Source: Brevibacterium sp. S22
GTDB taxonomy: Bacteria > Actinomycetota > Actinomycetes > Actinomycetales > Brevibacteriaceae
DNA: 64,000 nt
Assembly: GCF_004745485.1 (NCBI RefSeq)
Contig: NZ_RHFG01000003.1
Location: 62,001 to 126,000 of the forward strand
Direction of reading: 5' to 3'
Shown: piece after piece, positions 16,443-24,711 of the stretch
How the letters are laid out: each line of letters begins with the position of its first letter
Position numbering within the stretch: the stretch's first letter is position 1
Translations under genes and position numbers: made by a program
Notes under the pieces: generated by a model
The model's input: the letters and a program-made list of their open reading frames with translations, nothing else
Database searches by the model: none
What the model was told of the DNA's origin: nothing

Positions 16443-17330
16443 TCAGCCGAGTCTGCGCAGGGCAGCCGAAACCGCCTCGGTGTCGTCGATTTCGGTGATC
16501 ACATCGGCATGACAGAGCAGGAATCGGCTGAGCCAGTCCACCGAGTGCACGAGCAGGCGGATGCGCACGCTCGTATCACCGCTGTCGAGGTATTCCCGAT
16601 TCGTCACGTCGAGTTCATCCGCCAGCCACGCTCCCCCGGCCGCGAGCCCGAGGGTGACTTCGTATGAGTTCGTCGTCGCTGCGCTCACCGACATCGGCGG
16701 GTGCGTCGCCGGTTCCCAGGATCGGATCCGGCCCAAGGCGAATCGGCGAGGGGCCCCGGCCGAATAGCACCAGGCGTCGACGTACCAGTCGGCGCCGGGG
16801 ACGAGGCGGGTCGGGGCAATGGTCCGCGTCGTGAGTTCGTCACGGGATCCCACGTAGTAGTCGATGCGCAGCGCAGTGCCTTCCTCGACTGCCTGCCGCA
16901 GAGCCGCAAGCAGATCCTCGTCGGCGTCGATGGGACTGACATCGACCGCAGTGCGCAGATTCTCCCCCGCCGCCACCCGGAGTTTGGACGCCGCAGTGGC
17001 TACTGCGTCGGAGTCGAGTCCGGGCAGGGACGAAAGCATATCGAGAGCGAGGACGAGGATTCCGGCCTCTTCGGCGCTCAACCGCACGGGCACAGAGACT
17101 TCTTCGGCGTTCGAAATGAAGATCTGCCCGCCTTCCCACGTCGCGTCGATGAGGTCATCGGGCATATGTCCGGGTCGTCCGGTGACGAAGAGCAGCTGCA
17201 GATCGTCGATGAGGGTGTCGGAGTCGATGCCGAAATAGGCGGCGGTGTCTGCGAGGTCGGCTCCCGGATGGGCGTCGAGGTAGGGCACGAGGCTGAGCAG
17301 CCGAGTGAGGCGTTCACGCGCTGAGGACAC
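16443..17330 (-). CDS. pafC: WYL-domain DNA-damage regulator PafC
   Basis: A 295-residue subunit of the PafBC activator, which drives most LexA-independent DNA-damage genes in mycobacteria. It has an N-terminal winged-helix segment (ERLTRLLSLVPYL, FGIDSDTLIDDLQLLFVTG) and a WYL domain in which EGTALRIDYYVGSRDELTTR and DWYVDAWCYSAGAPRRFALG are clear. A WCX-like C-terminus follows. The GTG at 17330 is chosen because a GGAGG ribosome site lies six bases upstream and the family begins at this residue. A longer frame to 17465 overlaps pafB. It overlaps the pafB end by 17 bases. Confidence 0.9.
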   Translation of the reverse strand: MSSARERLTRLLSLVPYLDAHPGADLADTAAYFGIDSDTLIDDLQLLFVTGRPGHMPDDLIDATWEGGQIFISNAEEVSVPVRLSAEEAGILVLALDMLSSLPGLDSDAVATAASKLRVAAGENLRTAVDVSPIDADEDLLAALRQAVEEGTALRIDYYVGSRDELTTRTIAPTRLVPGADWYVDAWCYSAGAPRRFALGRIRSWEPATHPPMSVSAATTNSYEVTLGLAAGGAWLADELDVTNREYLDSGDTSVRIRLLVHSVDWLSRFLLCHADVITEIDDTEAVSAALRRLG

Positions 17331-18336
17331 TGGCGCCTCCCAAGCGGTTGAGCGATTCCCGAATCGTTTCGCGCCTGCGGTCGACGGCCCGCACGAGCTC
17401 GGGTGGGTCAACGGCGTCGACAGCGTCTCCGAAACCGACGATCTCAGCGGCGAGGGCATCGACATCGGAATAGCCGATGATCACGTCGTCTCCGTCGCTG
17501 CGGATCTCTCGGCGTCGCAGCGGATCGGCCCGGTGGGCGCGGATGCGCAGCTTCGCCTCGGCGACGATGGCCATCTCCGGACTCGACTGCAGCGCCAGCT
17601 GCGGGGAGAAGTCATCGGGAATCTCATAGTCCCCGGGTTCGCGTCCGCCGAGCTTCGCGATTCCTCCCTCGATGCGGGAGAGTCGGAAGGTACGACGCGC
17701 CTGCCGGTCGAGGTCGAAGCCGAAGAGGTAGACGCGGTCTCCGCGGCTGAGCAGCGCATAAGGTTCCAGACGCACCTTCCGCACGCTCTGGCCGGGCTTG
17801 TGATAACGGAATCCGATGGCTTCGCGGGCGTTGATGTGGTGGAGGGCGGCGGCGAAGTTCGCGCTGGCCAGCCTGTGTGCTGCGCTGCCCGGGTCGACGG
17901 TTCCCGGCCCGGCCCCGGGCTGGTCGAGGTCGATGCCCAGAGCACGCAGCTTCGTCAGCGCCTGGGCGGAGGACTCCCCGAGTTCGGTCTCGGACCAGAA
18001 CGCGGCGGCCACGGTCACGGCGGCCACCTCGGCGGGGGTGAGATCAACGTCGTCCATCGCATAGTCAGCGGTGGAGATCCGGTAGCCGGTCTCCCCCACA
18101 TCACCGTAGGAATCGTGTTCGGCCCGGGTGGCGATGGTGATGCCCATATGTCGCAGCAGTTCCTTATCGCGGGAGAATTTCCGATCGAAGGCGACCTCAT
18201 CGAGCTCGGAATAGCCGTCGATAGCGCTCATCAGCGTCTTACGCGAGACCCAACCTCGGGAAGCGCGCAGGGCGATCAGCAGATTCATCAGACGTTCGGT
18301 CTGCTGTCTCTGTCTGCTGGTGCGGGGTGTGTTCAC
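17314..18336 (-). CDS. pafB: WYL-domain DNA-damage regulator PafB
   Basis: A 340-residue partner of PafC. The N-terminal winged helix reads ERLMNLLIALRASRGWVSRK and FDRKFSRDKELLRHMGI. The WYL core is INAREAIGFRYHKPGQSVRK with LEPYALLSRGDRVYLFGFD. The GTG at 18336 is preferred: a GGTGGA ribosome-like site precedes it, and the longer frame to 18378 would run into the divergent DUF3866 gene. In mycobacteria pafB follows pafA directly. Here pafA lies 3.2 kb away, behind a DUF3866 gene, a repeat island and two FKBP genes. Ligand sensing through the WYL domain is known for the family but cannot be read from sequence. Confidence 0.9.
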   Translation of the reverse strand: MNTPRTSRQRQQTERLMNLLIALRASRGWVSRKTLMSAIDGYSELDEVAFDRKFSRDKELLRHMGITIATRAEHDSYGDVGETGYRISTADYAMDDVDLTPAEVAAVTVAAAFWSETELGESSAQALTKLRALGIDLDQPGAGPGTVDPGSAAHRLASANFAAALHHINAREAIGFRYHKPGQSVRKVRLEPYALLSRGDRVYLFGFDLDRQARRTFRLSRIEGGIAKLGGREPGDYEIPDDFSPQLALQSSPEMAIVAEAKLRIRAHRADPLRRREIRSDGDDVIIGYSDVDALAAEIVGFGDAVDAVDPPELVRAVDRRRETIRESLNRLGGASVLSA

Positions 18337-18363
18337 GATTCCACCGTAACCTAGGCCGGGCGA

Positions 18364-18369
18364 TAGTCT
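18364..18369 (+). promoter_or_regulatory. -10 element of the DUF3866 gene (leaderless)
   Basis: TAGTCT ends seven bases before the ATG at 18377, predicting a leaderless transcript divergent from pafB. Confidence 0.5.
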
Positions 18370-18376
18370 TGGGACC

Positions 18377-19510
18377 ATGATTCATTGGCGCAAAGGAATC
18401 GTCACAGCGATTCGCTCCACCCGGCCAGGATACACAGAGGTCGACGTCGAACTGGACGCGGCTCTGCCGGGCACTGATGCGAGAGCCATCCGGGCGGTCG
18501 CCTATACCGATGCCGTCGGTCAGCCGCGGACGGCCGACACCGTCATCGTCAATGTCTCGGCTCTTGCCAAGCGTCTGGGCACCGGCGGCTTCGGACTCAT
18601 CGTCGCCCTGCCCGACGCCCTGCCGACCGATCCGCCGGAAGGCCCCGGTCATCTGGTCAAGGACCGCTATTCACCTCTGCAGACGATGGTCCTCGGCGTC
18701 GACGATCAGGAATCTCAGCATCATTCCACCCTCGCCGAGGCGGAGCATCTCGATGGCATGCCCGTGGTCGTAGCCGATCTCCATTCGGCTCTGCCCGCGG
18801 TGATCGCCGGAATCCGCGCCGTCGACCCGGCGTTGTCAGTGGCATATGTGCTCAGCGATGGTGCGGCTCTGCCGGCCCCGTTCTCGCAGGCCGTCGCCGG
18901 GCTCAAGGACGCCGGTTGGCTGACCGGTTCGATCAGCACCGGCCAAGCCTGGGGCAGTGATCTGGAAGCAGTGACCATCCATACGGGACTGCTGGCGGCC
19001 AAACACGTGATGGCCGCGGATATCGCTGTCGTCGCTCAGGGGCCCGGGAATCTGGGCACTGGCACGAAGTACGGGTATTCGGGGTTGGTCACCGGTGAGC
19101 ATCTCAATGCTGCAAGCCTGCTCGGCGGCCGGCCGGTCGGTCTGCTGCGGATGTCGAATGCCGATGCCCGCGGCCGTCATTTCGGCATCTCCCATCATTC
19201 GCTGACTCCTCTCAGCGAGATCGCACGACCGGGGATGACCGTGCCGGTGCCTGACTTCTCCACCCTCACCGAGGCGGAGCGGGCCGAGATGGATCCGGAC
19301 CCGAATGTCGTGGCCGAGACCGTGACCGAACAGCTGTCTCGTCTGCAGATGCATGAGCTCGTCGAGGTCGACCTGACCGGGCTGTGGGATGTTTTGGGCA
19401 CCTCGCCGGTCCGCCTGTCGACGATGGGCAGGAGGCTGCCGGCGGATGCCGCATCGTTCCTCGCCGCGGCCGCTGCGGGACGGTGCGCCGCCGAATTCGC
19501 CCACGCCTGA
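18377..19510 (+). CDS. DUF3866 family protein
   Basis: A 377-residue member of the actinobacterial/firmicute DUF3866 family, of unknown function. Recognisable text includes WRKGIVTAIRSTRPGYTEVDV at the N-terminus (in two overlapping parts: WRKGIVTAI, PGYTEVDVEL), VVADLHSALPAVIAGIRAV, LAAKHVMAADIAVVAQGPGN, GTGTKYGYSGL and MSNADARGRHFGISHHSLTPL. It has no signal peptide or membrane helix and looks like a soluble alpha/beta protein with two similar halves. It is transcribed away from pafB and faces the FKBP genes across a repeat-rich gap. Its usual neighbourhood beside proteasome and pafBC genes suggests, without proving, a link to that locus. Confidence 0.88.
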   Translation: MIHWRKGIVTAIRSTRPGYTEVDVELDAALPGTDARAIRAVAYTDAVGQPRTADTVIVNVSALAKRLGTGGFGLIVALPDALPTDPPEGPGHLVKDRYSPLQTMVLGVDDQESQHHSTLAEAEHLDGMPVVVADLHSALPAVIAGIRAVDPALSVAYVLSDGAALPAPFSQAVAGLKDAGWLTGSISTGQAWGSDLEAVTIHTGLLAAKHVMAADIAVVAQGPGNLGTGTKYGYSGLVTGEHLNAASLLGGRPVGLLRMSNADARGRHFGISHHSLTPLSEIARPGMTVPVPDFSTLTEAERAEMDPDPNVVAETVTEQLSRLQMHELVEVDLTGLWDVLGTSPVRLSTMGRRLPADAASFLAAAAAGRCAAEFAHA

Positions 19511-19735
19511 CAGCACCGAACTCATACAGCTGGGCACACAGGGCTCGGACACGGCTAGGCACACCGAACTCACGCCCAGCTGGGCGGCACCGAACGAGCA
19601 CAGAGCTGGGCGTAGAGGACTGGGGCGAATCCGGGCGGCACCGAGCCACGGAGGTGTCCTTACTCCTCTCAATGCGCTGGGCACCAGCAGCAGACCCCTC
19701 CGGCTTGGCACACATCACTTTGCGTGCACCTGAGG

Positions 19736-19798
19736 CCACATTTCGTACATCGGCGCCCACATTTCGTACGCCAGCGGCCACATGTGGTTCCGTCCATC
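19736..19798. repeat. 21-bp tandem repeat (two full units plus a partial one)
   Basis: CCACATTTCGTAC occurs at 19736-19748 and 19757-19769, and CCACAT recurs at 19778, so the units are exactly 21 bp apart, two helical turns. The last unit runs into an inverted repeat, TTCCGTCCA (19788-19796) with TGGACGGAA (19818-19826). The spacing suits protein binding on one face of the helix, but it may be simple repeat decay. Confidence 0.75.
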
Positions 19799-19860
19799 CG
19801 TTCGCGTCATGATGGTTTGGACGGAATGTGGTGATCGGAAACAAGCCAGAGACGACAGAA

Positions 19861-19888
19861 GTGGCCGGGCTCCGAAGAGCCCGGCCAC
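19861..19888. terminator. Hairpin terminator downstream of the FKBP genes
   Basis: GTGGCCGGGCTC and GAGCCCGGCCAC form a perfect 12-bp stem with a CGAA tetraloop. It lies between convergent genes. There is no T-run, so termination in one or both directions is inferred from stem strength. Confidence 0.65.
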
Positions 19889-19966
19889 AAGTGTCACTGT
19901 CACAGACTGAGTATTCAGGCGGATTGGCTGCAGGTTCTCACCATCGTCCGATTGTCCGCTTGTTCT

Positions 19967-20111
19967 CAGCGCGGGCCGAGCACAGTGCCGGTGGACAGCG
20001 CGGGCCGAGCACAGTGCCGGTGGACAGCGCGGGCCGATCACAGTGCCGGTGGACAGCGCCGGACGATCACAGTGCTGATTCTCAGCGTGGGTCGAACACG
20101 TTACTGGTGGT
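19967..20111. repeat. 29-bp tandem repeat array, about five units
   Basis: Units start at 19967, 19996, 20025, 20054 and 20083. The first two are identical (CAGCGCGGGCCGAGCACAGT plus GCCGGTGGA), the third differs by one base, and the last two are degenerate. The array ends at the first base of the FKBP stop codon. There are no unique spacers, so it is a minisatellite, not a CRISPR. Confidence 0.9.
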
Positions 20112-20485
20112 CAGCGAACGTTCTCGAGGTCGCACACGAAGATCAGGGACTCACCGGGCTGGATGACTCCGCCGGCTCCTTGTTCGCCGTACGCCAGGTG
20201 CGGCGGGATCTGCAGGGTGCGGCGTCCCCCGACCTTCATTCCCTGAATACCCTGGTCCCAGCCGGAGATGACCATTCCGGATCCGAGGCGGAACTCCAAT
20301 GGGGTGCCGCGGTTGTATGAAGCATCGAACTCCTCGCCGGTGGAATAGGCGACTCCGACATAGTGCACGCTCACGGTGTCACCGGGTCCCGCCTCGGCGC
20401 CGGTGCCGATCACATCATCGGTGACGACGAGCTCGGTCGGGGCGTCTCCGCCGGGGAAATCGACTTCGGGCTTCTGCTTGCTCAT
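20111..20485 (-). CDS. FKBP-type peptidyl-prolyl cis-trans isomerase
   Basis: A 124-residue cytosolic FKBP-fold prolyl isomerase. The fold is read from GDTVSVHYVGVAYSTGEEFD, GTPLEFRLGSGMVISGWDQG, GMKVGGRRTLQIPPHLAYGE and the closing SLIFVCDLENV strand. The FKBP active-site residues Tyr, Phe/Leu, Trp (SGWDQG) and Tyr (AYGE) are present. An AGGAGG ribosome site precedes the ATG. It follows the lipoprotein FKBP gene on the same strand by 77 bases, and the pair sits downstream of pafA. A folding-helper role is expected, but the substrate is unknown. Confidence 0.94.
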   Translation of the reverse strand: MSKQKPEVDFPGGDAPTELVVTDDVIGTGAEAGPGDTVSVHYVGVAYSTGEEFDASYNRGTPLEFRLGSGMVISGWDQGIQGMKVGGRRTLQIPPHLAYGEQGAGGVIQPGESLIFVCDLENVR

Positions 20486-20562
20486 ATGTTCCTCCTGGTG
20501 TCAGTTCTGTTCAGGTGTCGATCGGCATCGGGCCGACGGGTCTCGCTTCGGGCCGCTGGGTC

Positions 20563-21519
20563 TCAGCCCTGGGTCGAGAGGATATCGACGACGAAGATCA
20601 GAGTCGCATCGCCCGGAATGGACGGTTCGCTGCCCTGTTCGCCGTAACCCTTGTCGGGCGGGACGACGAGGACGACCTGGTCGCCGACCTTCTGACCGAC
20701 GAGGCCCTCATTCCAGCCGTCGATGACCTGAGCCTCGCCGACCGGGGCGACGACGAAGGGCTGTCCGTCCTTCTTCCAGTTCGAGTCGAAGGTCTTCGAC
20801 GTGTCATCCCAGAGCCAGCCGGAGTACTTCACGGCGACGCTCTGCCCCTTCTTGACCTCCTGGCCTTCGCCCTCGATCGTCGTATAGGACTCGAGTTCGT
20901 TCGGCTTCTTGCCCTTCGGCTTCGAGATCGACGGCGCACCGTCGTCACCCCACTTCACGGTGACGGGGTTGTCCGACTGGTCGGCCTTCTTGCCCTCAGC
21001 TCGGGTCAGCGGCTTCTTCGTGTCCTCGACATCGATGATGTAGACGAGCGTCTGCGAGGCCTCACCCTGCTCGGCGCTGCCGTTGAGCGACATCATCACG
21101 CGCGATCCGACCTGGACATCGAGGAGCGAGTCATAGAGGTCTTCGGAGATCTGCGACTTGTCCATGGGGAATCCGGCGGCGGAATCCGAATCGTAGCTGG
21201 ACTCGACGGTCTTGCCACTCGTTCCGGAGACCAGTGTCATCTGCGCCGTGACCTGCTCGCCCTCGGCGATCTTGTCGCCGGTGCCCTTCTTGAGCACTTT
21301 CTTCTCGGTCTCGTCGATGACCAGTGGAGCCTCGAAGCTGACCTCGGGCTTCTTTCCCATCTTGCCGTCGACGGTGATGTCGTCGAGGCTGTTCGACTTC
21401 GCGTCCTGAGCCGCCACCGACGGCGGAGGTGTGGTCGAGTCCTCTGACTCCTCACCCTGCCCGCAGGCCGAGAGCAGCAACACGCCCGCCGCGATGGCGC
21501 TGAGCACTTTGGTGCGCAC
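20563..21519 (-). CDS. Lipoprotein FKBP-type peptidyl-prolyl isomerase, two FKBP-like domains
   Basis: A 318-residue exported lipoprotein. The signal peptide (RTKVLSAIAAGVLLLSAC) ends in an LSAC lipobox with the lipidated cysteine near residue 19. Residues about 60-170 form a divergent FKBP-like domain without a full active site. Residues about 200-318 form a canonical one, with VKYSGWLWDDTSKTFDS, VIDGWNEGLVGQKVGDQVVL and PDKGYGEQG. The GTG at 21519 is chosen because AAAGGA lies six bases upstream and it gives an ideal signal peptide. A frame to 21573 would add 18 residues. It probably assists folding of exported proteins at the outer face of the membrane. Confidence 0.92.
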   Translation of the reverse strand: MRTKVLSAIAAGVLLLSACGQGEESEDSTTPPPSVAAQDAKSNSLDDITVDGKMGKKPEVSFEAPLVIDETEKKVLKKGTGDKIAEGEQVTAQMTLVSGTSGKTVESSYDSDSAAGFPMDKSQISEDLYDSLLDVQVGSRVMMSLNGSAEQGEASQTLVYIIDVEDTKKPLTRAEGKKADQSDNPVTVKWGDDGAPSISKPKGKKPNELESYTTIEGEGQEVKKGQSVAVKYSGWLWDDTSKTFDSNWKKDGQPFVVAPVGEAQVIDGWNEGLVGQKVGDQVVLVVPPDKGYGEQGSEPSIPGDATLIFVVDILSTQG

Positions 21520-21582
21520 TGGTTTCCTTTCGTCACGGGAGGCCGTTCCCGGATAGGGGCGCGACCGGATCACAGGGCGATC

Positions 21583-22986
21583 TTACAGGCCCGCGATGAG
21601 TGCTTCCGCCTGCGGGTGAGTCGTGGCGAACGGGTCTTTGAGTGCGACTGCTCGACCGGATTCGTCATTGAGCCGCAGGTGCACCCAGTCGACGGTGTAG
21701 TCCCGGCGGGCGGCGTGAGCGGCGCGCACGAATTCCCCGCGGACCGCCGCACGCGTGCTCGCCGGTGGTGCGTCCTTGGCCCGTTCGGCCGCCTCGACGG
21801 GGACGAGGTTCTTCGCCATCCCGGCGGCTTCGAGTTTGGGAAACAGCCCCGTTGCGGGGGTGATGTCGTGGAACGCGATGTCGAGGCGGTGAATGCGCGC
21901 ATCGGCGATATCGGTGGTTCCGCGCTGCATGGACCGTTCGATGAGGGTGCGTTTCATCACCCAGTCGATCTCCGTGTCCACGCTCGTGAAGTCCTGGGCT
22001 TCCACGGCACTGAGCATACGTGTCCACAGATCGATGACGTAGTGGGCCAGATCATCATCGCCGAGGCTGTGCTCCCCGGTCTCCACGAGCCGCTGAGCCC
22101 GATCCCGGTAGTCGCCGAGCAGTCCCAGCGGAGTCGTTGTGGTCCCGTCCGTACGTTCGAGAACGACCTGCCCGGTGAGGTCGCGGGCCACGAGTCGAAT
22201 ATCGCGCACCGGATGGCGCAGCCCGTTCTCCGGAATCCTTGCGCCCTGTTCGATGAGGTCGAGCATGAGCACCGCGGAGCCGATCTTGAGCGCCGAGGTA
22301 GCCGTCGACATCGAGGAATCACCGACGATGACGTGCAGCCGCCGGTACTTCTCCGCATCCGCATGCGGTTCGTCGCGGGCGTTGATGATCGGACGCGACC
22401 GTGTCGTCGCCGAGGACAGTCCCTCCCACATGACATCGGAACGGGCGGAGAGGCCGAACATCATCTCCGACCGGTCCGCCTCCTCGTCGGGGGTGAAAGC
22501 CGATCGGCGGGGAATGACTGCTCCGGCCCCGACGAGCAGCTGTCTGGAGACGAGGAATGGCAGCAGCACCGTGGTCAGTCGGTTGAAGTCGAGGGTGCGG
22601 CGGATGAGGAAGTTCTCGTGGGACCCGTAGGAGTTGCCGGCCGCGTCCGTATTGTTCTTGACCATGTGCACCCGACCGCCGATGCCGTCGGCCTCAAGCG
22701 CGGACTGCGCCTGGTCCAACAGGTCGATCATCAGGGCTTCGCCGGCACGGTCCTGAGCGAGCAGATCGCCGAGGTCGTCGCATTCGGCGGTCGCGTACTC
22801 GGGGTGGGACCCGACGTCGAGGTAGAGACGGGACCCGTTGGGCAGAAACACGTTCGAGGACCGACCCCATTCGACGACGGGTCGGAAGAGGTACCGGGCG
22901 ATCTCCTCCGGGCCGATGCGGCGGCCTTCCGGCTCGGCTGTGTGGGCGAGTCCGTATTCGGTTTCGAGGCCGTAGATGCGTGCCAT
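21583..22986 (-). CDS. pafA: Pup--protein ligase PafA
   Basis: A 467-residue glutamine-synthetase-fold ligase that links the C-terminal Glu of Pup to substrate lysines with ATP. It has the N-terminal ARIYGLETEYGLAH signature, LYLDVGSHPEYATAECDDL with the catalytic base aspartate, VKNNTDAAGNSYGSHENFLI, and RRLHVIVGDSSMSTATS. The C-terminal domain that recruits Pup follows. Its ATG overlaps the prcA stop by one base (ATGA arrangement), so it is co-translated with the proteasome genes. Unlike mycobacteria, pafB and pafC do not follow it directly. Confidence 0.96.
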   Translation of the reverse strand: MARIYGLETEYGLAHTAEPEGRRIGPEEIARYLFRPVVEWGRSSNVFLPNGSRLYLDVGSHPEYATAECDDLGDLLAQDRAGEALMIDLLDQAQSALEADGIGGRVHMVKNNTDAAGNSYGSHENFLIRRTLDFNRLTTVLLPFLVSRQLLVGAGAVIPRRSAFTPDEEADRSEMMFGLSARSDVMWEGLSSATTRSRPIINARDEPHADAEKYRRLHVIVGDSSMSTATSALKIGSAVLMLDLIEQGARIPENGLRHPVRDIRLVARDLTGQVVLERTDGTTTTPLGLLGDYRDRAQRLVETGEHSLGDDDLAHYVIDLWTRMLSAVEAQDFTSVDTEIDWVMKRTLIERSMQRGTTDIADARIHRLDIAFHDITPATGLFPKLEAAGMAKNLVPVEAAERAKDAPPASTRAAVRGEFVRAAHAARRDYTVDWVHLRLNDESGRAVALKDPFATTHPQAEALIAGL

Positions 22987-23675
22987 CAGTCCTCCCGCAG
23001 TCCGCTCATCGCCGCATCGTCGAGGCGACGGAATGTCCGCTGCTTCGTCGTCGTGCGGTCGAGGACGGCAGCCTCGAGCGCGTCAGTGGCCAAGGTGGCC
23101 TGGGTGGCGGACCCCAGCGCGGCCACACCGTGGTTGAACACCTCCCGCAGAGTCATCTGCGAGCTGCGCACCCCGGCCAGGGACGCGGTGACGGCATCGG
23201 CCTGACCGCCGATGGCCACATGTTCGGTCTCGTCGATGACGGACCCGTCATAGCTGAGCCGGTAGAGCTGGTCGCTGTCCGGTGCGGCTCCGAGTTCGGC
23301 GACGACGAGTTCGACTTCGAAGGGCTTCGATTCGGTGGTGAAGACTCCGGCCAGCGTCTGCGCATAGGCATTCGTCAGGCCTCTGGCGGTGACGTCTGTG
23401 CGGTCGTAGGAGTATCCGCGCAGATCCGCGTAGCGGACTCCGGCCTGACGCAGGGTCTCGAATTCGTTGTACTTGCCGACGGCGGCGAAGCCGATCCGGT
23501 CGTAGATCTCGGCGATCTTGTGCAGCGTCGGCGACGGATTCTCCGCCAACAGCAGGATGCCCTCGTCGAAGCGCATGACGACGACGGACCGACCTCGGGC
23601 GATGCCTTTGCGGGCGAAGTCAGCCCGGTCCTTCATCAGCTGTTCGGGCGAGACGTAGAACGGTGCCTGACTCAT
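22986..23675 (-). CDS. prcA: 20S proteasome alpha subunit PrcA
   Basis: A 229-residue structural subunit of the outer rings, which gate entry to the core. Family features are PFYVSPEQLMKDRADFARKG, ARGRSVVVMRFDEGILLLAE, LHKIAEIYDRIGFAAVGKYN and LRGYSYDRTDVTARGL. As expected for an alpha subunit it has no catalytic threonine. The ATG at MSQAPFYV is chosen because an AAAGGA ribosome site lies just upstream and the family begins there. A longer open frame overlaps prcB. It lies 34 bases after prcB and overlaps pafA. Confidence 0.96.
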   Translation of the reverse strand: MSQAPFYVSPEQLMKDRADFARKGIARGRSVVVMRFDEGILLLAENPSPTLHKIAEIYDRIGFAAVGKYNEFETLRQAGVRYADLRGYSYDRTDVTARGLTNAYAQTLAGVFTTESKPFEVELVVAELGAAPDSDQLYRLSYDGSVIDETEHVAIGGQADAVTASLAGVRSSQMTLREVFNHGVAALGSATQATLATDALEAAVLDRTTTKQRTFRRLDDAAMSGLRED

Positions 23676-23709
23676 CCACGTTCCTTTCGCGGTAACGGTG
23701 CCGTGATCA

Positions 23710-24507
23710 TCACCGGGCGGCGGCGGTGCGGCGGGCGACGACCTCGGTGGCGGTGTCCAAGACGGTGGCCGAATCGATTTCGGTGACCCCGTTCTCGAGG
23801 TCGACGGTGACGATCGTCGGGGCGATCTGGCGGACGAAGTCGGGTCCGCCGGTCGCCGAGTCGTCGTCGGAGGCATCGAAGAGCGCTTCGACGGCTACGG
23901 AGATCGCCGAGGAGGTGTCGAGGTCGGCCCGCCACAGCTTCTTCAGTGCCCCGCGGGCGAAACCGGAACCGGATCCGATGGAGTGGAATCGGTGCTCCTC
24001 GTATTTTCCACCGGTGACGTCGAAGCTGAAGATCTGACCGTGCGGGGTCGAATCGTCGACTCCGGCGAACAGCGGGACGACGCTCAGACCCTGCATCGCC
24101 AGGCCGAGGTTTCCGCGCAGCATCGCTGCCAGACGGTTGGCCTTGCCGTTGAGCGAGAGACGGGCGCCTTCGATCTTCTCGTAATGTTCGAGTTCGAGCT
24201 GGAACAGCCGGATGAGGTCGAGTGCGACCCCGGCGGTGCCGGCGATGCCGATGACGGAGAAGTCATCGGCGGCTTTGACCTTCTCCATCGAATGCGAAGC
24301 GATGAGGTTGCCGATCGTCGCCCTCCGGTCACCGGCCATGAGTATTCCGCTTGCGGTGCGGAAGCAGATGATCGTCGTGCCGTCCGGGGACGCTTCGGCC
24401 AGATCCCGGGTGCTGGGGTGCGGCAGCGCTTCGGGCGCGAGCGAACGGGCGAGTTCGACGAAGGAGTTGCTCGTCGAACTCAAGAATGCAGGAGGGAATC
24501 CTGCCAT
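23710..24507 (-). CDS. prcB: 20S proteasome beta subunit PrcB
   Basis: A 265-residue proteolytic subunit of the inner rings. The propeptide occupies residues 1-43, and processing at DG|TTIICF exposes the N-terminal nucleophile Thr44. The [16 protein letters not shown] motif supplies the conserved Asp and Lys/Arg environment. [15 protein letters not shown] and [12 protein letters not shown] follow as in other PrcB proteins. The ATG at MAGFPPAF sits one base after the pup stop, the usual pup-prcB coupling. A longer frame to 24660 is the antisense-free overlap with pup and was rejected. Confidence 0.96.
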   Translation of the reverse strand: MAGFPPAFLSSTSNSFVELARSLAPEALPHPSTRDLAEASPDGTTIICFRTASGILMAGDRRATIGNLIASHSMEKVKAADDFSVIGIAGTAGVALDLIRLFQLELEHYEKIEGARLSLNGKANRLAAMLRGNLGLAMQGLSVVPLFAGVDDSTPHGQIFSFDVTGGKYEEHRFHSIGSGSGFARGALKKLWRADLDTSSAISVAVEALFDASDDDSATGGPDFVRQIAPTIVTVDLENGVTEIDSATVLDTATEVVARRTAAAR

Positions 24508-24508
24508 C

Positions 24509-24700
24509 TCATTGGCCGCCCTTCTGCACGAAGTTCTTGACGAACTCCTCCGCATTCGATTCGAGCACACCGTCGATCTCATCGAGGATGGAGTCGACGT
24601 TCTGAGTGTTGATCTGTCCCTGCACAGCCTCCGGCGGATCGACGGGGGCGTCTCCCCCACCGGATGATTTGTCTCTCTGGACCTGTTCCTGCGAACTCAT
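24509..24700 (-). CDS. pup: Prokaryotic ubiquitin-like protein Pup
   Basis: A 63-residue disordered tag protein. The end is FVQKGGQ, so the C-terminal glutamine must be deamidated to glutamate by Dop before PafA can use it. The helix that binds Arc/Mpa coiled coils is [20 protein letters not shown]. Lys and Gln in the N-terminal half ([14 protein letters not shown]) form the part engaged for threading. It lies 11 bases after dop and one base before prcB. Size and sequence are typical for actinobacteria. Confidence 0.97.
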   Translation of the reverse strand: MSSQEQVQRDKSSGGGDAPVDPPEAVQGQINTQNVDSILDEIDGVLESNAEEFVKNFVQKGGQ

Positions 24701-24711
24701 CTCACACTCCT

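Larger units (their letters stand above)
19511..20110. other. 600-bp non-coding island of degenerate repeats
   Basis: This is the longest stretch without a supported gene. It lies between the convergent ends of the DUF3866 and FKBP genes. It contains four blocks: about 19510-19655 with repeated GCACCGAACT and CAGCTGGGC motifs; a 21-bp tandem repeat at 19736-19798; a strong hairpin at 19861-19888; and a 29-bp tandem array at 19967-20111. Frames here are short and repeat-derived, and I saw no RNA gene that I recognise. Confidence 0.75.

Noticed and set aside
19715..20041. Minus-strand frame with repeated YEMWP-like residues in the repeat island
   Set aside because: The residues derive from the 21-bp DNA repeats. 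There is no ribosome site, and the frame crosses the hairpin and minisatellite.
19967..20111. CRISPR-like array
   Set aside because: The 29-bp units are directly adjacent with no unique spacers, and no cas genes lie in the window.
21616..23205. 529-codon open frame opposite pafA and prcA
   Set aside because: It spans two certain genes on the other strand and has shadow-like composition.
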